The position numbers were made by a program, and so were the translations under genes. A stretch of DNA of 64,000 nt from contig SSEL01000001.1 of the NCBI GenBank assembly GCA_008012315.1, positions 124,001 to 188,000 on the forward strand, written 5' to 3'. Each line of letters starts with the position of its first letter. Position 1 is the stretch's first letter. The notes beneath the pieces are model-generated. The model was not told where the DNA came from. It saw only the letters and a program-made list of their open reading frames with translations, and made no database searches. Below are positions 10,207 through 16,121 of this stretch, piece after piece. Origin of the DNA: Rhodospirillaceae bacterium. Its GTDB lineage: Bacteria > Pseudomonadota > Alphaproteobacteria > Dongiales > Dongiaceae.

Positions 10207-11034
10207 ATGTCGACAAAACAAGCATCAAGTCCTGTTGCACTTTCCGCCATCCAGCTGCCGGCGGATGCGCCGATCATTGCCGTGCCGATGTGCATCAAGT
10301 TCATCGACGGCCAGAACTACCACACGGTCGGCGACAAATACCTGCGCGCGGTGATCGAGGCGGCCGGGGGCTATCCCTTGTCCTTCCCGGCCCTGGGCCC
10401 GGTCCTGCCGGTCGAGGCGCTGCTCGATCACGTGGATGGGGTCCTGTTCACCGGCAGCCCCTCCAATATCGCTGTCGGCCTCTATGGCGGCGCGCCGGAC
10501 CGTCCCGACAGCCCGCAGGATCCCGGCCGTGACGCCGTTACGCTGCCGCTGGTCAAGGCGGCGCTTGCCCGGAAAATGCCGGTCTTCTGCATCTGCCGCG
10601 GCTTCCAGGAGCTGAACGTCGCGCTTGGCGGCACGCTCAATACCCATATCCACGACGTGCCCGGCCATGCCGATCACCGGGCACCCCATGATGCCGATTA
10701 CGATGCGATCTATCAGGCCCGGCACAATGTCAGCTTCACGCCAGGCGGCCAGTTCGCAGAGATCCTCGGCAAGGCCAAGACCATGGTCAATACGGTGCAT
10801 TGGCAAGGGATTGATCGCCTGGCCGATGGGCTGGTGATCGAAGGTCAGGCGGATGACGGCGTCATCGAGGCGGTCAGCTTGAAGGACCACCCCGGCTTCG
10901 CCATCGGCACGCAATGGCATCCTGAATACAAGGCGACGGAAAATCCCGATTCAATGAAACTGTTCAAAGCGTTCGGCGACGCGGCTCGGGAATATGCTCA
11001 ACAACGTCGCGCAACACGCCGGCCTGCCGCGTAA
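10207..11034 (+). CDS. Class I glutamine amidotransferase, gamma-glutamyl hydrolase family (PuuD/peptidase C26 type)
   Basis: A 275-residue protein with the triad of the family: nucleophile Cys130 in FCICRGFQE, and His238 and Glu240 in QWHPEY. The CRGFQELNVALGG stretch is typical of PuuD-like hydrolases, which cleave gamma-glutamyl bonds such as that of gamma-glutamyl-GABA in putrescine breakdown. No other polyamine gene lies nearby, so the natural substrate stays open. A short dyad (TGGTA-T-TACCA, 10165-10175) sits about 30 bases ahead of the start and could be an operator. The gene stands alone between lolA and a candidate small RNA. Confidence 0.88.
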   Translation: MSTKQASSPVALSAIQLPADAPIIAVPMCIKFIDGQNYHTVGDKYLRAVIEAAGGYPLSFPALGPVLPVEALLDHVDGVLFTGSPSNIAVGLYGGAPDRPDSPQDPGRDAVTLPLVKAALARKMPVFCICRGFQELNVALGGTLNTHIHDVPGHADHRAPHDADYDAIYQARHNVSFTPGGQFAEILGKAKTMVNTVHWQGIDRLADGLVIEGQADDGVIEAVSLKDHPGFAIGTQWHPEYKATENPDSMKLFKAFGDAAREYAQQRRATRRPAA

Positions 11035-11146
11035 TTTTTCGACCGACTCATAACGCTGTGAGTCCCGGAAAAAGTGTGGCGCAATATACTGCCCGAGATA
11101 TGCGGCGGGCCTCGTTCAGATATGCGTGATCATGCAGTTTTGGCCG

Positions 11147-11176
11147 TTGAAAAGCGGCACGACATGCCCAAATGAT
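11147..11176 (+). promoter_or_regulatory. Possible promoter for the candidate small RNA
   Basis: TTGAAA (11147-11152) is followed after 18 bases by AATGAT (11171-11176), a moderate sigma-70-like pair. The predicted RNA start near 11183 would place it just before the first hairpin of the structured region. Weak evidence on its own, better together with the downstream terminator. Confidence 0.35.
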
Positions 11177-11182
11177 TAGACA

Positions 11183-11295
11183 GTAAGGCCGCGACTGCAA
11201 TGGTTGTGGTCGCCAATTAGCGGTCTCCCCCACCGCGATTGGCCTCCGAAAGGAGAAGGAACGCCCGGTCTTCCCCTGGCCGGGCGTTCTGTTTT
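11183..11295 (+). ncRNA. Candidate structured small RNA with C-rich loops
   Basis: No open frame is supported between 11035 and 11305 on this strand, but the region folds strongly. GCCAAT (11212-11217) pairs with ATTGGC (11238-11243), and inside it GCGGT (11220-11224) pairs with ACCGC (11232-11236) around a CTCCCCC loop. Then CTCC-GAAA-GGAG (11244-11255) forms a tetraloop hairpin. A 10-bp stem GAACGCCCGG/CCGGGCGTTC (11259-11289) with a TCTTCCCC loop and a following TGTTTT closes it. C-rich loops of this kind are known from alphaproteobacterial trans-acting RNAs that pair with Shine-Dalgarno sequences. Expression and targets are unknown. Confidence 0.5.
11259..11295 (+). terminator. Rho-independent terminator
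   Basis: A perfect 10-bp stem (11259-11268 with 11280-11289) is followed by TGTTTT. It is over 200 bases from the upstream amidotransferase stop, too far to be its simple terminator, and closes the candidate small RNA. Confidence 0.8.
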
Positions 11296-11305
11296 CCGGA
11301 ACCCT

Positions 11306-11443
11306 TCAGAGAGCCAGCAGCATGATGATCGTTGCGATGCTCAGCGCGCCCAGCGCCAGCATATCGATCATGCTGAGCGAAGCACGACTGGCAGCGACGG
11401 CGCGGGCTTGGCGACGGTTCGAGCGGGAAGAAAACTGGGTCAT
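11306..11443 (-). CDS. Small single-span membrane protein (45 residues), hypothetical
   Basis: A 45-residue frame starts at ATG 11443 with AGGA nine bases ahead. The N-terminal half is basic and serine-rich (SSRSNRRQARAVAASRAS), and the C-terminus is one hydrophobic span ending in LLAL. A longer in-frame start at 11605 exists but lacks a good ribosome site. The region upstream on this strand carries two inverted repeats (11506-11524 and 11471-11487) that could bind a regulator. The family is not recognised. The small RNA terminator on the other strand ends only ten bases from its stop codon. Confidence 0.5.
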   Translation of the reverse strand: MTQFSSRSNRRQARAVAASRASLSMIDMLALGALSIATIIMLLAL

Positions 11444-11470
11444 TTTATCGGTCCTGCAGCGGAGCGGTGA

Positions 11471-11524
11471 TCCGGCGATTTGCCGGATCTCGGCATAGCC
11501 TGACGCGAATTCGGAAAGAATTCG
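11471..11524 (-). promoter_or_regulatory. Two operator-like dyads upstream of the 45-residue ORF
   Basis: TCCGGC-gattt-GCCGGA (11471-11487) and CGAATTC-ggaaa-GAATTCG (11506-11524) are both perfect inverted repeats with 5-base spacers. They lie 28 to 81 bases upstream of the small ORF start. Equal spacer length suggests protein-binding sites, but the arms differ, so one regulator for both is not implied. Confidence 0.35.
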
Positions 11525-11658
11525 TGAATCACCGCCGAGCCCTATCGCCAAGGCCCGATCGATACCGATGAAGGCGCTGTTTTTACCGGCACTGGCGGCT
11601 TTCATGAGATCCCGTTTGCCGGTAAGAAGGGGCGTCGTGACTGAAGTGGGAAAATCAA

Positions 11659-12444
11659 ATGCGTCTCGTTACCTGGAACATCAATTCGCTCCGCCTGCGG
11701 ATGGATCTGCTGCGCCGCCTGGTACAGGCCGAACAGCCGGATGTCGTCTGCCTGCAGGAGATCAAGGTCCAGGACAGCGAATTTCCCATGGAGGACGTAC
11801 AGGCTTTGGGCTTTCCCCATGTCCTGCGCCACGGCATGAAGGGCTATAACGGCGTTGCCATCCTCTCCAAGCTGCCGTTCAAGGCGCGCGATCCCCAGGA
11901 CTGGTGCAAGAAGGCGGATTCACGCCATGGCGTCGTCGTGCTCGGCGGCGATGTTGAGCTGCACAATTTCTATATCCCGGCCGGCGGCGACATTCCTGAT
12001 CCGGAGCAGAACGTCAAATTCGCTCATAAGCTGCAGTTCCTCGACGAGATGAAGGACTGGTTCGCCGGCCAGAAAAAGACCCGCAAGGCGATCATGGTGG
12101 GCGATCTCAATGTCGCGCCGCTGGAACACGACGTCTGGTCCCATAAGCAACTCCTGAAGATCGTCAGCCATACGCCGATCGAGGTGGAGAAGCTGGCGGC
12201 GATGCAGCTTGCCGGTCATTGGCAGGACCCGATCCGTCATTTCATGCCGGAACCGACCAAGCTTTATTCCTGGTGGAGCTATCGCTCGCCGGATTGGGAA
12301 AAGAACGATCGCGGCCGCCGCCTCGATCACGTCTGGACCACGCCGGCGATGATGCCGCGCGTCAAGGCGACGAGGATCCTGCGCGAGATGCGCAGCTGGA
12401 CCCAGCCCTCCGACCATGTGGGGGTGGTGGTCGATATCGACTAA
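11659..12444 (+). CDS. xth: Exodeoxyribonuclease III (AP endonuclease)
   Basis: A 261-residue EEP-fold nuclease. Visible motifs are WNINSLR at the N-terminus, the catalytic Glu34 in CLQEIK, GDLNVAP, RRLDHVWTT and the C-terminal SDHVGVVVDID. The enzyme incises DNA at abasic sites and removes blocked 3' ends in base-excision repair. Length is normal. The ATG at 11659 starts directly with the conserved MRLVTWNINS. It is not obviously in an operon with its neighbours. Confidence 0.95.
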   Translation: MRLVTWNINSLRLRMDLLRRLVQAEQPDVVCLQEIKVQDSEFPMEDVQALGFPHVLRHGMKGYNGVAILSKLPFKARDPQDWCKKADSRHGVVVLGGDVELHNFYIPAGGDIPDPEQNVKFAHKLQFLDEMKDWFAGQKKTRKAIMVGDLNVAPLEHDVWSHKQLLKIVSHTPIEVEKLAAMQLAGHWQDPIRHFMPEPTKLYSWWSYRSPDWEKNDRGRRLDHVWTTPAMMPRVKATRILREMRSWTQPSDHVGVVVDID

Positions 12445-12582
12445 CGGGCTGGCGGAGCGGCGATTAAGGGATTAGCTGGGCAGCGACGAAGGCGCGGAAT
12501 AAAGTGGCATCTGGGATGTCTTACCTTTGACCGCCTTCGGTCGTCCCCTCCAACCGCCCCTCCAAACCGTGTGGAGCTCAGG

Positions 12583-13689
12583 ATGCCGCCCGACAAATCC
12601 TCTCCCTATGATCTCGCCGTGCTTCGTCAAGGAAAAATGCTGCGCCGGCTGGTCGGCATCGGCATCATCATCGGTGCCAGCGCACTTTGTTTCGCCGCCG
12701 TCGCCGGCTGGCTGTCGCCGGATAAGGTGACGCCGGCCAGTTTCGTCAACGGCTTCCAGCAGGCCAATGGCATCCATCCCGGGTTCCGCCGCAATCACGC
12801 CAAAGGCGTCTGCATCGCCGGCAGTTTCGCCAGCAACGGGCAGGGCGTGCGCCTGTCGAAAAGCGTGATCTTCCAGCCGGGCACCACACCGGTGACCGGC
12901 CGTTTCGCCCTGGCCGGCGGCATGCCGATGATGGCTGACGGGCCGAAAGCGGTCCGCAGCATGGCGCTGAGCTTCCGCCCCGCCAATGGCGAGGAATGGC
13001 GCACCGGCATGAACGACATACCGGTCTTTCCTTTCCCGACGCCGACGGATTTCTATGAGCAGATGCAAGCGGCGATGCCCGATCCGGCGACCGGTAAACC
13101 GGATCCGGCGAAACTGAAGGCCTTCGTCGACAACCATCCCAAAACCGCCCAGGCCCTGAAGGCGATCGGGGCCAAGCCGTTCTCCTCCGGCTTCGCCGAT
13201 GCCAGCTATAACAGCCTCGATGCTTTCCGCTTCGTGAACGAAGCCGGCACCGTCACACCGGTGCGCTGGACCATGGCCGCGGTCGATCCCTTCGTGGCGC
13301 AAAATCCCGAGCAATCTGCTGCCGGCGATAAGAACTATCTGTTCGACGGCCTGGCGGCGCGGCTGAAGCAAGGTCCGGTGCAATGGCACCTGATCGTCAC
13401 CATCGGCCAGGCCGACGACCCCACCAATGATGCGACCGTCATCTGGCCCGATGACCGGGAAAAGGTCGATGTCGGCACGCTCACCATCGATCACATCGCG
13501 AGCGAGGCCGACGGCAATTGCCGCGACATCAATTTCGATCCGCTGGTTTTGCCGAACGGCATCGAAGCCTCCGACGATCCGCTGCTCAGCGCCCGCTCGG
13601 CGGTCTATTCCCGGTCTTTCACACGGCGCGCCGGCGAAGACAAGACGCCCAGCGCAGTCCAGATCGACAATGCCGCGAAGGAGCCGTGA
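12583..13689 (+). CDS. Catalase-related peroxidase, membrane-anchored or exported
   Basis: A 368-residue catalase-family protein of the short, catalase-related peroxidase type. The distal histidine is in GFRRNHAKGVCIAGSF, and the C-terminal RSAVYSRSFTRR pattern matches the short family. A hydrophobic segment near residues 22-42 (VGIGIIIGASALCFAAVAGW) suggests an uncleaved signal anchor placing the heme domain in the periplasm. GGAG six bases ahead supports ATG 12583. The cytochrome b561 gene begins one base after the stop codon, so the pair is surely co-transcribed. By analogy with such pairs it probably reduces peroxides with electrons from the quinone pool via b561; that coupling is inferred. 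Confidence 0.88.
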   Translation: MPPDKSSPYDLAVLRQGKMLRRLVGIGIIIGASALCFAAVAGWLSPDKVTPASFVNGFQQANGIHPGFRRNHAKGVCIAGSFASNGQGVRLSKSVIFQPGTTPVTGRFALAGGMPMMADGPKAVRSMALSFRPANGEEWRTGMNDIPVFPFPTPTDFYEQMQAAMPDPATGKPDPAKLKAFVDNHPKTAQALKAIGAKPFSSGFADASYNSLDAFRFVNEAGTVTPVRWTMAAVDPFVAQNPEQSAAGDKNYLFDGLAARLKQGPVQWHLIVTIGQADDPTNDATVIWPDDREKVDVGTLTIDHIASEADGNCRDINFDPLVLPNGIEASDDPLLSARSAVYSRSFTRRAGEDKTPSAVQIDNAAKEP

Positions 13690-13690
13690 G

Positions 13691-14227
13691 ATGAGCCAGC
13701 ATCAGCCCTTTCCCGTCTTCTCGCGCCTGCTGCATTGGCTCATGGCGATTCTCATCCTGGCCATGCTTTTCATCGGCATCGGCATGGTGGCTTCGGTGAC
13801 CGATTATCACTGGCTGGTCTCGATCCACAAACCGCTCGGCATCCTGATCCTGGTCCTGGCGGTCATCCGCCTGATCAACCGGCTGATCAACCCGCCGCCC
13901 GCTTTGCCGGCGGAGATGCCCGCCTGGCAGCGCTGGGTGGCGCATGCCTCGCATATCCTGCTTTATGTGCTGATGATTGTTTTGCCGCTGATCGGCTGGG
14001 CGATGCTCTCGGCGGCGGGCAATCCCGTCGTGCTTTACGGCGCCTTGCACCTGCCGGCGATCCTGCCGCATGACGCTATGCTCTACGCCCTTTTACGGCA
14101 AACCCATACTGTTTTGGCGCTATTGCTCTTCGCTCTCATCCTGGCGCATTTCGCCGCCGCCCTGCTGCATGCTTTGATCTTCCGCGACGGCGTGTTTCAG
14201 AGCATGACCACCGGGCAGCGGCGCTAG
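13691..14227 (+). CDS. Cytochrome b561 family membrane protein
   Basis: A 178-residue four-helix membrane protein. Heme-ligand histidines are visible in the expected helices: FSRLLHWLMA, SIHKPLGIL, WVAHASHILLY and RQTHTVLALLL. The family moves electrons between quinol and periplasmic acceptors through two b hemes. It starts one base after the catalase-like gene, which suggests it is that enzyme's electron donor. The TAG stop codon is the first three bases of a dispersed TAGAGC repeat, so the repeat landed at, or defines, the end of the gene. Confidence 0.9.
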   Translation: MSQHQPFPVFSRLLHWLMAILILAMLFIGIGMVASVTDYHWLVSIHKPLGILILVLAVIRLINRLINPPPALPAEMPAWQRWVAHASHILLYVLMIVLPLIGWAMLSAAGNPVVLYGALHLPAILPHDAMLYALLRQTHTVLALLLFALILAHFAAALLHALIFRDGVFQSMTTGQRR

Positions 14228-14331
14228 AGCATTTTTTTTCGAGCGACGTGGGACACCGGTTCGCGTGAAGAAATGCGATATCATAAAGAGATAGAGCCTT
14301 TCCGCGATTCAAGAAATGCGGAAAGGCTCTA
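14225..14331. repeat. TAGAGC mosaic repeat, family A copy 1
   Basis: A 107-base element beginning TAGAGC and ending GCTCTA. The second half is a perfect 14-bp hairpin, TAGAGCCTTTCCGC (14292-14305) with GCGGAAAGGCTCTA (14318-14331). The first half carries the core ACCGGTTCGC shared with the copy at 23938-24043. Its first three bases are the stop codon of the cytochrome b561 gene. Confidence 0.85.
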
Positions 14332-14347
14332 GGGGCGTTTCTGTCGC

Positions 14348-14704
14348 TTAGAAGTGCAGCGGGATCACCACATTCACCGACGGCGCAGCATAGATCGGCT
14401 GCGGTTCGACATAGACCGGTTCCGGTGCAACATAGACTGGCGCCGGCGCCACTACGACCGGCCGCGGGGCGATGATCACGGGGCGGGGCTGGACATAGAC
14501 GCGCCTCGGCTGGACATAAACGACGCTCGGCCGTTGATTATAGTATGCGCGAGAATGACCGCGGCCATTGTCGTGATAACCGTGTTTCCAGTTATCGGCA
14601 GAAGCTGACGAAGCAGCCAGCGCAATACCCGCGGCGAAGAGCCCGCCGAGAATCAACCGGCTGGCCGAGAAATGTCGCGTGAGCTTCGTCTTGATCGGTT
14701 TCAT
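14348..14704 (-). CDS. Secreted Val/Pro/Tyr-rich low-complexity protein
   Basis: A 118-residue protein with a clear signal peptide (LILGGLFAAGIALAASSASA, likely cut before DNWKHG). The mature part begins with a His/Gly-rich stretch and then repeats short units of the form VYVQPRP, VVVAPAP, VYVAPEP and VYVEPQP. Such repeats are seen in small envelope proteins of many Proteobacteria; their function is unknown. ATG 14704 is preceded by AGGACAGGAA and starts the signal peptide; ATG 14743 is a weaker option. A monocistronic gene, with promoter presumably in 14705-14923. Confidence 0.7.
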   Translation of the reverse strand: MKPIKTKLTRHFSASRLILGGLFAAGIALAASSASADNWKHGYHDNGRGHSRAYYNQRPSVVYVQPRRVYVQPRPVIIAPRPVVVAPAPVYVAPEPVYVEPQPIYAAPSVNVVIPLHF

Positions 14705-14923
14705 GGTTCCTGTCCTCGCAGAAAAACCGTTTAGCAAGGGCATCTGACCTGCCCTCCTAATACATCTAACGAAGCGCGCGTGATTTTCCTGTGACTAGTT
14801 GGTGGAAACACGGGATACAAGAAAAAGTGAACAAATGCCGGCCGGGACGCAGGGAAGCCGCCCGTCATCGTTTTATCGAGCTTTTACCGTGCGATACCGG
14901 CTGAAATGCCGCTGAATAAGCAA

Positions 14924-14947
14924 CGCCGCCATCGCGAGATGGCGGCG
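14924..14947 (-). terminator. Terminator of the formate dehydrogenase operon
   Basis: A perfect 10-bp stem CGCCGCCATC/GATGGCGGCG with a 4-base loop lies 39 bases past the fdsD stop. On the minus strand it is followed by TTGCTTATT. The rest of 14705-14985 shows nothing else I can support. Confidence 0.6.
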
Positions 14948-14985
14948 CAATCACAACTTCGTGGACCAACTTGGCAGCGCGGCGT

Positions 14986-15204
14986 TTAGCTCGGCATCGA
15001 CTTCAGCGCCTGCAGCACCCGCGGCTTCAGGCCCTCGCCCTGATGATCGGCGATATGGGCCATGATCGCCTTGCGCATGCGCGGATCCCAGAATTTGCGG
15101 ATATGGATGGCGATCTCCGGCACGGCTTCCACTTCCGAATAGGAATTGAAGAAATCGCCGATCTGATTGGCCATCCGGATCAGGGTTTCCATACTGTTAC
15201 TCAC
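14986..15204 (-). CDS. fdsD: NAD-dependent formate dehydrogenase delta subunit
   Basis: A 72-residue protein matching the small FdsD family (METLIRMANQIGDFF, then HIRKFWDPRMRKAIMAHI). It is the last gene of the fds operon and follows fdhD after 27 bases. In soluble Mo-dependent formate dehydrogenases FdsD is needed for full activity, probably in cofactor insertion or stability rather than catalysis. Start at 15204 gives MSNSMETL; an internal ATG four codons later is possible. A terminator lies just downstream, closing the operon. Confidence 0.88.
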   Translation of the reverse strand: MSNSMETLIRMANQIGDFFNSYSEVEAVPEIAIHIRKFWDPRMRKAIMAHIADHQGEGLKPRVLQALKSMPS

Positions 15205-15231
15205 CGTGCCACTCCCGAAACATCGAATTGG

Positions 15232-16089
15232 TTAACTAAGCCGCCAGCCTTCGCTGACGATGATCAGGCTGTCGCTGCGCGCCAAAGCGATCAGCGTAAG
15301 GCCATAGCGATCGGCCAGCTCCTGGGCGAGACCGGTCGGCGCTGAAACCGCGACCAGCATCGGCAGGCCTATTGCCACGGCCTTCTGCACCATCTCGCTG
15401 GAACACCGGCTGGTGATGACACCGAAGCCGGTCGCCACGTCGATTTTTTGTCGTCGCAGGGCGCCGATCAGCTTGTCGAGCGCGTTATGGCGGCCGACAT
15501 CCTCCCGCACGATCTGGACATTGCCCTCGGCATCGCAAAAGCCGGCGGCGTGCAGCGTCCGGGATTCCCGGTTGAGCACCTGCAAGGCCGGCAATTGATC
15601 CAGCGCCCGGAAGATGGCAGCGGCCGAAAAATGCCGGTCATTGGCGAGCCTCGGCAGGTCGCGCACCGCCTGGTCGATGCTGTCGACGCCGCAGATGCCG
15701 CAGCCGGTCCGGCCCGTCAGATTGCGCCGCCGTTCCTTAAGGGCGGTGAAGGCCCGGCCGGTGATGTCCAGCCGCACTTCCATGCCTTCGCCGGCCGGGC
15801 CGCTCTCGATATCCAAGAGCTCGGCCGCATCGCCGATGATGCCTTCCGACAGCGAAAAGCCGAGGGCGAAGTCTTCCAGATCCAGCGGCGTCGCCATCAT
15901 GACGGCATGGCTGATGCCGTTATAGACCAGCGCCACCGGCACTTCGTCCGGGACCACGCGGTCGATCTGATGGCGGCTGCCGTCGCGGTCGACCCGAACG
16001 AGATCGAGGCGTTGCAGTCCCTGCGGCAACGCCCCGCTCGGATCGGTGCGCCGCACGGACTTTGCCTGCTTGTCGGCTGAGATCGTCAC
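15232..16089 (-). CDS. fdhD: Formate dehydrogenase accessory sulfurtransferase FdhD
   Basis: A 285-residue FdhD. The two-cysteine active loop is in TGCGICGVDS, and the C-terminal VISRCSSEMVQKA-type motif is present as VITSRCSSEMVQK. FdhD passes sulfur from a cysteine desulfurase to the molybdenum cofactor, without which the dehydrogenase is inactive. I chose GTG 16089, with GGAG ten bases ahead, rather than an upstream start at 16188 that would overlap fdsA by 67 bases. It sits between fdsA and fdsD, the standard place. Confidence 0.93.
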   Translation of the reverse strand: MTISADKQAKSVRRTDPSGALPQGLQRLDLVRVDRDGSRHQIDRVVPDEVPVALVYNGISHAVMMATPLDLEDFALGFSLSEGIIGDAAELLDIESGPAGEGMEVRLDITGRAFTALKERRRNLTGRTGCGICGVDSIDQAVRDLPRLANDRHFSAAAIFRALDQLPALQVLNRESRTLHAAGFCDAEGNVQIVREDVGRHNALDKLIGALRRQKIDVATGFGVITSRCSSEMVQKAVAIGLPMLVAVSAPTGLAQELADRYGLTLIALARSDSLIIVSEGWRLS

Positions 16090-16121
16090 GCGAAGATTCT
16101 CCGAAAAATATCCGCGGCGGC

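Noticed and set aside
11045-11064. Hairpin GACTCA/TGAGTC after the amidotransferase gene as a terminator
   Set aside because: Only 6 bp of stem with an 8-base loop and no T-run on either strand.
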